A stretch of 64,000 nt of DNA from Lingula anatina (taxonomy: Eukaryota > Brachiopoda > Lingulata > Lingulida > Lingulidae): the NCBI RefSeq assembly GCF_001039355.2, contig NW_019775922.1:20239-84238 (forward strand). The letters are read 5' to 3'. Below the pieces are notes generated by a model. It had not been told where the DNA came from and made no database searches. It worked only from the letters and a program-made list of their open reading frames with translations. Made by a program: the position numbers and the translations under genes. Positions 1 to 51,942 of this stretch are shown piece after piece. The stretch's first letter is position 1. Every line of letters starts with the position of its first letter.

Positions 1-670
1 GCTAATATTTTAATTAAATATCAGTTAAAATTGATTTGCCAATATCTAAGACATTATTAAAATGATACTTTATACGCCGTTAGAAATGTCCCCAAATCAT
101 TTTTAAAACTAGATGCCCTGCAGAGCTACCAATGCAGACTTTTAAAATTATAAAACCTCTCAAATTAAAAGCACCAAATTTCGATGTTTCCTACTGAAAT
201 GTCAGGAAGACGTGGTGGTCTAAACGAATCGGATTCGTTACGAACTAAGTTATTTAGTTGGAAATAACATCTCATCCAAGCGCAAAAAGGGTCCCTTCAA
301 TAACTTGAGAATGGGTGAAAATTACCTTTTTTTCTCGATGAAAAATAAATTTGGTGCGAACATTCCAAACAGAATATGCCTTTACTAAACGCGCCGCTAT
401 TTAAAACGTTCCGTCTTCCGAAATTTGAGCAATATTAGGCCTAGTAGGCCTACCATACGTCGGACATACTGTAAAAATTAATATTAAGAAAAAAGTTCAT
501 ATAAACCTTTTAGTTTATCATGGGATTTTCTAGTCTTACAGTAGGTATAACTTTTCGATTTTTATTTCCATTTATTCCGTACCTATTCTTGATCAATTTA
601 AGGCATGCCCCACGCAGACAACGAAATACTTGGTCTACATAAAATGGGGATTCTCGTCATTAAAAAATAT

Positions 671-693
671 CATTATTATTATTATTATTATTA
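671..693. repeat. (ATT)n microsatellite
   Basis: About seven att units. Confidence 0.95.
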
Positions 694-1703
694 GTTGATT
701 TTTTTTAAAACTTCACTTTAAAATGCACTCATACTTTCATGTACATGTATTGTATCCAAACACGTTTCACTCCCGTGATAGGCCTATACGCCCCCATACT
801 TTTTCGATGGTAGGCCTAATTCATTAATTACCATCTTTCATCCTTATAAGACTCGGCTTTTAGTTTATATTAGGCTACATAAAACATTTAAATCAGTCAT
901 TTTGTACTGTTCCACTTTCATTTTTTTTTTTCATTTTTTAAAAATCCTTTTGTTTTCCCTGATCTAGGCCTACTAATGATGAACATTTCATCCGTTTGCA
1001 CGTTTTTTCATCTCCTGTACATGTACTTAAAATTTATTTATAGAGCCTATCTATTTTTGTCTGAATGCAAGTTTCATGTCTCCTTTGCCTCTCTGTATAT
1101 TATATCTCTTTTTAGATACAGTGGTTCCTTATAACCCCATAGGGTAAATGCCGTACCGACACTGCACAAGGATATGTATACTGCTTTCTTTCTCATTTGA
1201 AGGTGATCCTCGGAGCGCCATTCTTTTAAATAGAGAAACCCAATATGGCAGCGCCCATGAAAAAGTTTTTCTCTTAAGTGCTTCCGGATTTTTACCTTTA
1301 CTGACGTTATTTGAACCGTGTAAAAATCACGTCTGAGGTAAGTGATGAGTCAGGAGAATGTTTTTAACGTTTCACACATGCCGAAGAGGTATTGCCTGAT
1401 ATAAATACCACATAAAAGCATTTCACTGAGCTTCATCATAATGCAGTGTAACTACATGTACATGTACATGTTACAGTACCTCATTACAGTGGATTAGATA
1501 AGTTGTTGCTATTAGTCATGAACAACAGTATCGGTACTGCAGTGATGGAAAGATGGGTTTTGCACATTGGCATAGTCTATAGCCATCTATCATAAGCCTG
1601 TACATTGCTGTAACATACATGTATGTGTCCTAGCCATAAGGTCACTGAATGGCGGGATGTGGCGTTTTAAACAATGTCTCTCTTTTTCTCCTGTATTTGC
1701 TAC

Positions 1704-1727
1704 TGTGTGTGTGTGTGTGTGTGTGTG
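1704..1727. repeat. (GT)n microsatellite
   Basis: About 12 gt units. Confidence 0.97.
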
Positions 1728-1802
1728 GTCTAAGCTTTGGACAACATATCAACACGATAAATTTCAAAATATTTGCAGCAATTTCAGCAGTGAACTGAGT
1801 TT

Positions 1803-2018
1803 CTAAGGCCACATTTACAACCAAAGTTGATCCGCTAAGTAACAGATCTGCAGATCAAGTATGGCTGACCCACCTGAAGAGCATAACCCATAATCCCCAC
1901 AGGAAATCTAATCAGTGTCTTTAAGGGGATCATGCAGCAAGCTTTCAAGTGGGCCGACCATACTTGATTCTTGTGTCTGTTAGTCCGGGAATTGACTTGT
2001 TCTGAATGTGCCCTTAGG
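1803..2018. mobile_element. Intact MITE with about 75-bp terminal inverted repeats
   Basis: The left arm, ctaaggccacattta through atcaagtatggctgaccca, pairs with the right arm, tgggccgaccatacttgat through gaatgtgcccttag. It has no coding capacity. Solo ends of the same family occur in POLA1 intron 33. Confidence 0.75.
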
Positions 2019-3067
2019 TTATACTGATATGTTAATTCTTCATGCACTTACTCAGCACTGTACTATGTGTGGTGTCGTAGACAAATTTAATTTCTATACT
2101 ACAATGTAGGAGAATTTGCTCCTCAATTTCCCAACATGTTGTTTTTACCAGACTGTTTCTCCACGCTCACTGGAGTGTCCTAGCTGTTAAATTATCATCA
2201 AAAACACCAAGAACTAGTGTGTATCTGTATTTTTTATATCACAAGTTTTTAATACAAGAAACTTTACCGCAGACAAATACACAGAAGGAGTGGCTATGAT
2301 ATACTGAGTAGGAGGGGCGTTCAGTGGTTTTTGTTTTGCATTTAACTCTTCAAAGTTGTATTTTAACTAAATTTATAATGTATATATATTTATTTCATAT
2401 TTGGTACGTCTAGGAACATGTTGGATCCTAATATAGGCCAAGTGGGAGTTGGGGGGAGGGGGTATTTACCAATTTTTTATTTAAAGTTGTGTACATACTG
2501 ATTGCCATTGGTTTATTGATTTAGGTAATGTATCATATGTAAAGTTGACCTCCTTTTTTATTGGCCATGCCACAATAGATGTCTTCCTTGAAATCACATT
2601 TTCTTTCCAATATTTGAAACTGTTTTAGATCTTGAACACAGTCTTGTGTTTTAAGTGACCTGACTCGTGATAAAATAGCCACAGAAGAACCACCATGAAT
2701 TCTCCACACATAAGCTACAGTGGTTATCTTCACCATGACACAGTTATAGGGTTTTATTGAAGTATTATTCAGTCTGGGGCGTGTGTGTAACTATATAGGT
2801 ACAGCTGATGTAATTCTCACACAGATTTGTCTGCCTTACTGCTCCACGTCATTAGTTTTGCTCAGATTGAGACAAACCTCCATCTTGACAAGCCCAGGAG
2901 TACGCTTTGGGAACATATCATTTGCTAAAATAGGAAAGGAAATGCTAGTAGCATGCATGGATGCATTGAGACAAAGCACTAGTAAGTGAGAGAACTGGTG
3001 AAAAAAAATGAAATCTTCAGTGTGTGATATACCTGAGTAGAAAATTAGGATGTTTAGACCAGCCCCA

Positions 3068-3231
3068 GAGACTGACATTTCCATGGATACAGGCACAAGA
3101 AACTGACATTCCCATGGATACAGACACAAGAGACTGACATTGCCATGGATACACACACAAGAGACTGACATTGCCATGGGTACACACACAAGATACTGAC
3201 ATTGCCATGGATACACACACAAGAGACTCAG
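3068..3231 (+). repeat. 31-bp minisatellite, five copies
   Basis: The words actgacatt recur at 3,071, 3,102, 3,133, 3,164 and 3,195. The unit is about actgacattgccatggat plus acacacacaagag. Any reading frame through it is a by-product of the repeat. Confidence 0.95.
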
Positions 3232-4050
3232 TGGGTTTATCTGTATATAGGGAGATATGACAAAGATGTACTGTTAGGCCTTTGATATATTTAAATGCTG
3301 GGGTTTTCAGCTAGGGTGAAAAATATTTCAATTATATGACATTACATCAGCATAGGGTGGAGAATTTTCAGACTGTTGGCAAATTTTTTATATTTTGGGA
3401 GATAAAAATACCATTGGCATTGGGCTGGGTAGCCCCCCCCCCCCCTGGACCCCATGCCATGTTTTCCGACTGTTTCACTAAATGGCAATCTTATTCCTGA
3501 AAACCTGCAAAGGGACTATATATATATATATATATATATCCCATGTACCTAGTTTCAGCTGTGAATTGGAGACTTTGATCAGACATGCTGAAAACTTTTC
3601 AGAATGGCCCGACATTTGGACCGGCAGTAATGAAAAATTTGCCAGACCGAATGGACTTTTGTTGGACCGAAAATCACCCTATTCATTTGAGACAGATTCT
3701 ACCAGTACGATTAGGGTAGCTTACTTTGTTTGTGAATATGATAGGTTTGAAGTGGAAGGGAAAAAACGCTTTGGGTTTTATATAATTTTTTTAGTGAAGT
3801 ATGTTGAAGGATGACTGTAAATTTAAAGTTGCGGTTCTTAAAACTCTTGTCGTTCCTTTGGACTGACCAAGTCCATTTTTTTACCGGTCCAGACAAATTT
3901 TCCCAGTCATGACCGATCGGACTGACAGTTTCAGCATGTCTGCTTTGATTTCACACTTCTTGATATGGTAAATTGAGAAAATCTTTATATAGTCCTGTCA
4001 GTGGTACTTTTATTACAAATTTATCAGTGTTTTATTTGCTCTCAGATGTC

Positions 4051-4068
4051 AAGTCTCTCTCTCTCTCC

Positions 4069-4099
<31 letters not shown>
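4051..4099. repeat. (CT)n microsatellite
   Basis: Over 20 ct units with one ccg interruption. Confidence 0.97.
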
Positions 4100-4101
<2 letters not shown>

Positions 4102-7100
4102 GTTGCGACCCAATATCATCATTTGTGAACATGCACTGTGAATTGATTTGGGAAGAGCTGATTAAATTACAAATGTTTTATTGGGAAAAAGTAGGTTGCA
4201 ATTATGTTATGGATTGAATGGGTTGAATGGATGGGTTGAAAGAAACAGAGCTGAGTACTGAAAATGGAGAAAAATTTTTTTAAAAATTTGCATCATGCCA
4301 TCACCTACCATCTATATTGTTTTAACAAATAAGAGAACTTACTTATAGAAAGGACAAATCTTGGGAATTTATTTTATGACATTTTTATTATAAATTAACA
4401 ACATATTGTCTTAACACAATTTAACAGTTACAGTAGCATGTACTAAGCAAGGGTTGCAGTGCTGTAGGTAACCCAGCCAGTAGGTATAGGAACAATTCTT
4501 TGAAACAAAAGCACTGGCTACTTCGTGAAATGATTGCATATTATGATTACAAAAACAATATACTGTACATATATTGTCCCCTTAATTATATGTCCACAGA
4601 AAATCAAGCAGATTGTGCAGACATCGTTATGACATTGATTTTTATTATTTATGGCTGAAAATGAAATGCTCACATTTTCATTTGAATTATTTGTGGATGT
4701 GAGCTGTAATGGGATATAACAGATTGTCAGATCAATCCACTGTATAGTTTATTTCTTCTTTCAGACCTAGCTAACATGGTGGAGGAGTTGGACTGGAAGA
4801 TAAAGCGGGGGCAATAAGTTGGAGACGAGCTAGAGATTTTGTGCATGTGCACGGAGAGAAAGTAGACTTTTGATCTACCTGATGTTGTAGATGCAGAGTT
4901 TTTGTGTGTAAGTATCCATCGACTGTGTCTCTATTAAACATTTACTGCTAGTTGATCTAAATGATGGCCATTGGGGACGTTGGAATCTATAGATGTTGGG
5001 TTAATATAGTATGAAACAGTTGCTGAAAGTATCACTAGCCCAGTCAAGCTGTTAACTTTTATAAGTCTAATATTTAACTATTTATATAATGAGATACCAG
5101 ATCAGCCAGGCAGCTACCACAGGTCAGATTCATATTGGGTTTAAACTGAGGCCAAGAAAAGGTCAAGGTAAGGTCAAGGACAGTGATTTCAGAAAGAGGC
5201 ATATTGAAATATTATCTCCCATATCAGTAAAAAATTACCACGGCACATGAAACGGAGACTCACAGGAGATGTACTCTATACCTTTTTTTATGGCCTTTCC
5301 TTTAATTGGATGGTTTTGCAGCATCACGCATATGATTGTGTCTCCATCTGGTGGTTATGTTCAGAGTTTAAAGGAATGTGCCAGGAAGGAATTTGATGAT
5401 TATTACTGTAATTATCACTGTGATCAAGATCAATTAATGAGGGTGAAAGCTGTCAAGAGATCAGTTCAGTACACTGAGGGATAAAACACTTACCTAAGGA
5501 GCTAATATCTTGTAGGGGGCGTTGCATGATGTGTTGTAAAGTACTGAGGACCAGGTAAAATACCTGTCTTTATGTCACATTAAATTATAACTACTCATAG
5601 ATACCAAACATGTCAGTGGCAGGGGCGGATTTAGGCCGTCTTCTGGGTCTTCCGGAAGGCGGTCATATTTTCAAGTTTACATTGTCAGGTATCTAATATT
5701 TTTTGTCGGAAGACGGTCAAAAATGGAGGATGGATCAACAAAGATAATTTGGAAGACTGTCAGAAAAATCTCTGGATCCGCCCCTTAAGTGGTGTAATCT
5801 CATCTTAATGATTTACTCACAAAGCCTTAGTTCCTGAACCTGATCCCATCTTGTCTATGAGATTTATTTTTTTCTTGACAAGTAAAAAAATTGGTTTGGG
5901 ATCTGTAGCCATTATAATATGTTGCAGTTACCAATACTTGTCTTTCCCATGCATCATTAATAAACTTTGTTCAAAAGTTGTGAGGAGTTAGGTATGCTTC
6001 ACAGAGCTGTTGTCACTGACCTTCCAATGGTCTTCGTTTCCTTTGTCCTTTATTATCTCTGCCTATGAATGACCATAGTGGTGCCAGTATTTCCCAGAGG
6101 TTTCCATCTCTGTCATAGTCCCTCCTATTATACATCATTTTGAAAAGAATTTTACAGAATTTACTGTCTGAAATGATCCAGTGTTGTGTGTGAAGATTTT
6201 GACAGTTCCAAACACCTCATTGTGTCTGTCAAAGTTTTTAAATCCATATCCTTGAATATTCACTATTATGCTTTTTCTTGATGTTTTAATTGCCCAAAAT
6301 CACGAAATGAACTGATTTGTTTCCTCAGACTTTTCAGAAAAAGATGTTCGAATATACTGAATCAAACCTTTTTTTGCTTTCACAATCCATCTTCAGTGAT
6401 TTGAACTGGTTGCTTTGATAATGTTATAATGTAATTTCCCTCATAATGCAGAGATATGGCTTGGCCAGACGGTTGCTGAAAGGTACACGCAAGATTGAAC
6501 ATCTCTCTTTTATGCAGGTGATTCATAGTTCGGCATCCCAGATTATTTCCTCTGAATATAGAACTCCTTTTAGTCAGCATTTTTTTTTCTCATGGCCTTT
6601 AAGACCAGCTGAAATGCTGAAAGCATTGCCCTCTGTCACCCAGAAATAGGAAGTCCATATTTTGCCATTATTGTTTAGATCACTGTCTCTAATCTTTCAA
6701 TACTGCAACTTGCATCTCTCAGATTCCAAGTAAGCTGAAATCTGTGCAAGAATGAACATCGTCACTTGGGGAAGATGATCGAAGATAACACTATGGCTTT
6801 TACTCATGAACTGCAAACACTTTTCTTATCAGGTTTGTTGCAAAAATTGATCGTTTTTAGTTATTGACAAAATCACACTTTCTTCAATGGATCCAACTGA
6901 TCTTTCACAATGGATTTTTTTCAGGTATTGTTACTGAATATTATTTTTTAGATATATATCCGTTTATTTTGTAAAGCATAAAAAGCTGGAATTTGTTTTA
7001 TTTCTTATTTTTTGACCTGGCGTCTAACATTACTAGTNCATGCAGTTTGCGGCTACACATGTACTTCTGTGATGCCATCATAAGTGAGGTGCACTTTAGA

Positions 7101-10100
7101 AAAAGATCAGTTGTATGGGTCCTTCAGTTAACCAGTCTTAAGTCAAACTGTTGTATTTCACCCTTAATCACTCTCTTTGTTAGATGTTTCTCATTTTATA
7201 AATAAAACAACTATATATAAACTTCCTCAATGCACTTTCATTTTTCTCCAGAAAATCCTTTGAACAACATATTTAGCCAAATTCTCTCAAATTATGAAAA
7301 ATGTACAAGTAGGCATCAGAGCTAATATCCCTGGAGTATTCCTGATTCCGTTGATCCGTCAGTTATATCGCTCACTTAAAGGCCTACGGTATATTCACTA
7401 CTCCTAATATAATATTCATAACACATCAACTCCACATCCACCGAAGAGCTTCTGTGTAGAAATCCTCTGAGATTTCTGTCAAGAGCTTTCTGTCAATAGT
7501 ATACCATAATTTCTGTATACAATCATATTAACTCCCAGAGTATATACACTGTGAGTGGGAGTAAATCATGGATCTCACTTGCTAAAATATTCAAAAAATT
7601 GTTTCAATTCCATGGTACCCCACATTTGCCTCTTAAGTCAAGGGTGTTCTCCCAATATATATACAGATTATCTGAATATATTTTTCTAGGCTCACAAACG
7701 CCAAAGGATGATTACCATAACTATATTACCATGACGACTTTGAGTTATCCTCATAGTTCTTTAATGCATGAAGGTTGACGTTGACTATAACTGCTTTGCC
7801 TGACAAGAGTTTGACTTGCCCAATCCCTGGAGCCCCGAGCCCCAGATCAAGAAGCTACGAAAAGCAGTGTCATATTCTATATGGGTGTCAGATCCTACCT
7901 CCACATAATGGAAAACCTGTCAATCTCTATCTTCTTTCTTCTCTGTGGTTATCCAACAGTTTTGTACAGCACTGAAAATGTTCACTGTCTTCTAAATGCC
8001 ATCATATCAGAAACACTATCCCAGCTCTTTAAATTATGGACCAACAATACATACTTCTGTTTCTTCTACCCTCTGACAATATTATGTGTTCCAAGTATTG
8101 TTCATATCAGCGCAGAGCTTTCAGCAAGACATGCAAAGGCCGTAACATTACCCATGCACTGCCAATCGTTACGATCGTCCAGATACACTATCATTTGAAC
8201 AGACGCTAAGAGAGCCCTGAACAATGCGTATCAACCTTCAAGAATCCATTCCACTAGCACAGCTGGCTAATTTTGAATCAAATGAACATGTCTGCGTTTT
8301 CCAATAATTGCACACATCAATTACTGCTTATTTCCACATTCAAGTAGCCATACAGGAATACCACTGTCATTTCCGTGCCTCTTCACTGCAATATGTCAGA
8401 AGCACAGCATCTAAAGACCAATTTTCCTGATGTTGTATTTACTGTATTTGACTCTCTGTGCTTATAGACATCATAGAGACTAGGAATTAAAGCTGCTATA
8501 TAAGTCCCACAGCGGGTCATTTTTTTCAAATCAGCCTCAATCAACAACGCTGAAGTTCAGAGTGCCAAATCTTTTCTGTTTGAGAAACTGACAAACTGAG
8601 AAACTGATATATATTGTCACCTAAAGCCCATTCCCCCCCCCCCCCCCCAACACACACACATTCAATAACCCCACCCTACACAACACATAATTCCCCCCTC
8701 AGTGTGCACTGTTATAGCCAGGTCAAGAAAGAATCGTTCCAAATTGAAAGCATGAAAAGCTTTTTTTTTCTTTTTGTAAAATATTTTTATTTTCATTATT
8801 AATTTTCCTTTTGCCTGGCACATAAGGCCAGAAGAAAGACGTACCCTACTATTTACTAGTACAAATCAGTCCTGGAAAATTGTTCATTGCAAAAAATTTG
8901 TAAACAATTTGCAATTCTAAAAGAGAGATCATAGGACACTTAACAAAAACAAATTGGTCAAGCAAAAACCTCCCAAAAATCCTGAAATTCACAAGTGCAG
9001 ATACTGTTTGGCCAGGCAATACTACTGACCCGGTTCAGCACATTAATAAACAGTCTGTATCTGATCAATGACCTAGATATTAGTCATTATATGTAGACCA
9101 ATTTGACCTACATGTACAAACAGGTGCAATCAAGGGGCACCTGGGAAAACCTGCCCTAAAAAATTATCATAAATTTTAATATGGCATGTATACATGTCTT
9201 TGCCATAGACACAAATCTTGAAATTTGATGCAATTCATGAGCATTTTCCTGTATTATTGATCAATGAAGGCAAGCTATTTAAATGTACAAATGATATTTA
9301 ATTGTTAGCCTGACATATTTCCCCTTCTTCTTTTATCTTTGTATCTCTGGGGACTTTGAACTTTGTTTACATACATATATTATGTTTTACAAGGTTGGAA
9401 TTTATAATAATGAACATGCAGCTGGAGTGCTATATAGCATTACAAAAAATATATAACCACATTGTATACTGTATGTCTTTTCTTCTTTTTCTTTTCTTTA
9501 ATCAAATGCTAAAAGTAATTCGTCTTAGTCAGTTTCCTTCTTTTCCTTTTCTTTTATCAAATGCTTAAAATAATTCACCTTAGTTGTTGGAATCTTCGAT
9601 AAATTTAACCAACTTAATTAAACATTGTTCTGGGGTAACTGATATGTGATTTATCTATTTGTCCATGTACATATATATATATATACAAAGGCTACTAGAA
9701 GTTATTAAGCAAAAATGCCTATGGTTTCTCTCACTGCTCCTAGACCTTATTACCATCTAAAATTCAAAACTGTCTTTTGTACAATTAAGGACCTTTAAGA
9801 CTCATTCAAACTTAATCCTACTTTTGATAAAATTATCTGTAAATAAACGTGTAGTAATAAAGACAGTTGAATGAAATACCAGCGGAGCCAGAGTGATACT
9901 GTTTAAGCAAAGAACTGAGGTATGCCTCCCCAGCACTTTCAAACCATGGACCAGTCTCTTTTTAAAAACTGAGAAGAAAATAAAAGATCATGGGTTCATC
10001 TACAATACTATAATTTGATCATGTAACGTGCAAATGCCACAAAGAAAAATGCCTATGATGCCTTACTACATGAGTATTGATTAAAGCATGCATATTATGA

Positions 10101-10141
10101 GTATCAAAAAGAACTAAATTGCATTATATACTGGTACTGAC

Positions 10142-10243
10142 CTTTCTTTTGAGATTGGAGGACCCATTAGCTTGTTCCTCTTCTGGAGTGTCTGGTTCGT
10201 GAGAGCGCTTTCTGCCTGCCATCGCAGCCTTTCTCTTTCTCAC
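10142..10243 (-). CDS. Possible first coding exon of PCYT1 (choline-phosphate cytidylyltransferase)
   Basis: On the - strand, ATG at 10,222 opens MAGRKRSHEPDTPEEEQANG and then SSNLKRK, ending in phase 0 at a good donor (gtcagt). The exon could start at the acceptor attttaag, next to 10,243. The basic-acidic pattern resembles the N-terminus of vertebrate PCYT1 (ARKRRKEAPG and on), and PCYT1B lies head to head with POLA1 in vertebrates. The peptide is short and low in information, and the catalytic exons (HSGHA motif) are not in the window, so the name rests mainly on synteny. It could be the N-terminus of another nuclear protein. Confidence 0.4.
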
Positions 10244-11947
10244 CTTAAAATAATACATAAACAGGCAATACGTGGTTATTATCTTTAAAAACTGAAACAC
10301 TGCAACGTTTTCCATGACATGTAAAAAGAGCAAATAAAATTGCACACAAAGGTAAATAAGAATCTGCAACTGTAATTACTGTACACTATTGGCAAGATTA
10401 AATTTAATCTTTAACACATAAATGTTCACATGGTAACTTAGCCTCATTTTATGTAAATATAGCTTAGATTCGACCTTTGTTAGAAACTTAACACTAAAGT
10501 TCCTATTCAAATGAAGTATGGTTTTCAATGCAGCAGTACAGTACATGGAAATATAATTACAATCAGTATTCAAACACATACTATTTCCCAAAAAAAATTC
10601 TGAGGAGTCCTCAGAAAGGCAGGCTCTGTCAAAATCCAAATACTGCTAGCTGTTTCCAGACAAGTTTTAAATTTAATTCACTTCTTATTTCAGACAATAA
10701 GGGCACTAGCTAGTCAATTTTTTTTTCTAAACATCATCCAAAACAATATCTTAGTAAAGCAAACAGATAAAATGAACAATACGTGAGCAGTAAATACTTT
10801 ACCTACCATGCTGGACATCTGTTATGAAACTCCACCAGCAAAATTGAATTAGTTATAAAAATTCTAATGAAACCCCTCACTAGTAGATTAAATGCTTATA
10901 AATTGTATGTGAAAACTACATGTGGACATGTATCATTCTAAACATATATATACACAACCCCTGGTAGAAGGACTCTGGACTTCAGAATTTGTATATCTAA
11001 AGCCAATCAAGAAGTAATACATCAACCAGGTGCCCCTATTTTGGGGGGAGAGGAGACCAAAGGTTATTATTCGGTCACTGTTGACCTTTAGACCTCTTCC
11101 ATGCTTTGTGCAGATTTAAGCTGCAAAACAAGACTGCTGATAAACTACTCCCCTTAAATCTACTTAGCTAGCTTTAATACATATTTGATTATTGATAGCG
11201 AGTGTCCCAGATTGTTTATGAGTATTTCGGTTATCTGTTTACTACTACATGCGTGTAAAACACGCAAGTGCAAAGGTCTTCAAAATAATCAAACATTTTC
11301 AGTATGTATACACGTGTGGAATTTAAAAATCACACTTACAGTTATGCGTAATAGAGTTGGATTTACAGCCAAAATATTTCGTCTTCGTCGCCGGCAGTGC
11401 AAACTATTGAAAATGACGAAATATGGCGTGATACAAATCAGCTGATTCACAAAATTGGAGGAAGACGTTACAGTCACAGTAGAAAGAAAAATCTGAAGCT
11501 AAACATCATTTGGCCGCTCAGTTTTTATGCTCTTTCCTTTTCATTATCTGCAAATATACTTTAAGCTAAAAAGATATACACTTACCGATTTAAATCTAGT
11601 TCCGGCTTAAAGCATGGGTATAAAATTCCCTTGATATATTGAGAAACGTGTCAAGTTACCCTCTTATGGATTTCCCTACTTCGTGTTTACCTGATACGTC
11701 ATCAGATTTATGCTGAGGCCATTTGTTTATCTCTGGTTTCGCCACTTAAGTTTAATCTCAATGTAGAATTTTTGTGGTTCCAATATAACAAATGCAATGA
11801 ATAAAAAGAACTGTTAACAAGTTCCTATGTTTATTTTGTGTCATTATTTCATGTTTCCTGGATTTAATGAAATATCTATCATCGAAACAAATGGATAAAT
11901 TATGTCCTAGCTCTGCATTGTTTCGCGCCGTTTCTGAAATCGCGAAA
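10244..11947. promoter_or_regulatory. Divergent promoter region between the - strand exon and POLA1
   Basis: The 1.7 kb holds no recognised coding exon. Near the POLA1 end there is an ATF/CRE half site (tacgtcat, 11,695) and a rise in CpG. On the - strand, GTAAGTG donors at about 11,579-11,585 and 11,331-11,337 would fit noncoding first exons of the leftward gene. Transcription starts are not visible directly. Confidence 0.5.

Positions 11948-11948
<1 letters not shown>
11921..11948 (+). promoter_or_regulatory. Paired E2F-type sites at the POLA1 start
   Basis: TTTCGCGCC at 11,921-11,929 and, in the opposite direction, CGCGAAAA at 11,941-11,948. Both fit the E2F consensus TTTSSCGC. POLA1 is a known E2F target in flies and mammals, which fits S-phase control. 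Confidence 0.65.
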
Positions 11949-50415
<38,467 letters not shown>

Positions 50416-51530
50416 GGTCAATCTACCACTGGACTTGGATTGGCCAGAAATAATTAGGTCATTTTGCCTGAAGTTGTTGCTGGACTTTGATTGGTCAGTT
50501 TGAAATAAGGTCAATCTTGCACCGGACTTTGATTGGTCTATTTGAAATGATGCCATTCTTATAAAAATCCTCATTGGTTCAGTGTTGGTCAGCTGGTGTG
50601 AGTCTGGCCAATTTCAGGGCACTTCTTTATGGAATCACCACGGTCTGTTTAATAAGTTGTGAACATACCCCCTTGTTGAACATTGAAGCACATTATCATC
50701 GTTTTCTCTTTTCTCATCTTTTTAATGATAAAAAACTTCACCCTGTTAAACCATGATGCAGATTAAATGTAATTGATATTTTATGATCATTTAATTGTTG
50801 TAGATAAGAGATCTGTTGCGTACTATTAAGTGTCTTAAGCCATGTTTGCATGTTTGTGTCACTTTATGTCCAATATTACACATGTATTATTATCCTTTTG
50901 TCCTGATTAACATAGTTTTACATAAGATTTAGCATGTAATTGGAGTGACAGATGTACTTAATAAATAGCAAGATTTATGATTAATTAAGTGCAAAATTTC
51001 CATAATAACATGAATTAAAAAGCACTCAGTTAAATGGCATGTATTATTATGTGTAATTATATTTTTTCCTGAAAAATTATTTTTACGTTAAATAGGACTT
51101 GGGTTATGTACCAGATGTTTGAAATTGTTTGCAAAAATTTAAAAGGATAAAAGTTGAAAGAACGTGATAAATTTTGATTTGACATGAAATGACATGTATA
51201 ATATTTACTTTGAATTTTCTAAAAAAAAAAGTAACATGTTGCCTATACGTTTTTATGATACAGATGGTGTATAAAGATGCTATTATTTATGACAAGCGAA
51301 GAAATGGGTAACCCTTCGCATGAGAAAAAATAAGTAATATGGCACTGAACTTTTGTGTACAATTTCTCAATAATTCACATGCATTGTGTACTTCACAAAC
51401 ATTTTAATGAGAAACTGGTGCCGAAAACTGTGAAGTCGGAAACTACCAAAATTGAACTCTTTCGCTCTAATGTTGTACAGTATATATAATTGTATGGGGG
51501 ACTATGTCTAAATAAAATGTGAAATTTTCA
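50416..51530 (+). other. POLA1: POLA1 3'UTR
   Basis: Runs from the stop to the best poly(A) signal. The first 170 bases hold three imperfect copies of a unit with ggactttgattggtcag, and the stop codon itself lies in one such unit (tcagtttgaaataaggtcaa recurs 93 bases later). The UTR end is inferred. Confidence 0.55.
51511..51516 (+). terminator. Candidate poly(A) signal AATAAA (copy 1)
   Basis: AATAAA followed 20-50 bases later by the GT-rich run ttttggttgttag and ttttcgtttctttg, as expected of a cleavage region. The copy 2 match is at 53,038. A weaker alternative AATAAA is at 50,960. Confidence 0.5.
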
Positions 51531-51796
51531 GATACGTTTTGGTTGTTAGACCGTTTTCGTTTCTTTGAGGGGAAGGGGGGGGGGGGNTTTATTTATTTAT
51601 ATATTGGCATCACATTTGTGCAGGTTGCATTAAATCAGAGGCCAGTCTCAAGGTGAATTTACACTTCCCTTGTGACAGCTTTACTTAATACATAATGTCA
51701 CAGTGGGCCAGGACATTCAACTGTTTCATTCATCACTATTGAACAAGTTGTTTGCTTTTATTAATTAATATTATGTCATTGTTATTCTCGTTGCAG

Positions 51797-51942
51797 ATCT
51801 GGCCAAAAGATACACCAACCCTTATGAGGATTCCTACCTCACTTTGAAGACATTCGTAGACAAGAAACTTCGTGTAAGTGCTTACTCCCAGGTCAGTCTT
51901 GCAACCCTATTTGATGGGCTGGGATTGCTCAGTTTGAAATAA
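51797..51942 (+). CDS. POLA1: POLA1 exon 37, copy 2
   Basis: Identical to copy 1 over the whole coding exon, at a constant offset of 1,527 bases. Confidence 0.92.

Larger units (their letters stand above)
1..10141. other. Left flank with no gene recognised
   Basis: AT-rich sequence with simple repeats, a minisatellite and one intact MITE. If the exon at 10,142 is PCYT1, this is its first long intron. I searched by eye for the cytidylyltransferase HSGHA and GVCSDE motifs on the - strand and saw none. A single N at 7,038 has no duplicated sequence around it. Confidence 0.6.

Noticed and set aside
2836-3222. 128-codon - strand frame with repeated Cys/Pro peptides
   Set aside because: It is the 31-bp minisatellite read as protein; the length divided by frame makes such frames appear by themselves.
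7038-7038. Single N that might mark a sixth haplotype junction
   Set aside because: The sequence on its two sides is not repeated, so it is probably one ambiguous base or a small gap.
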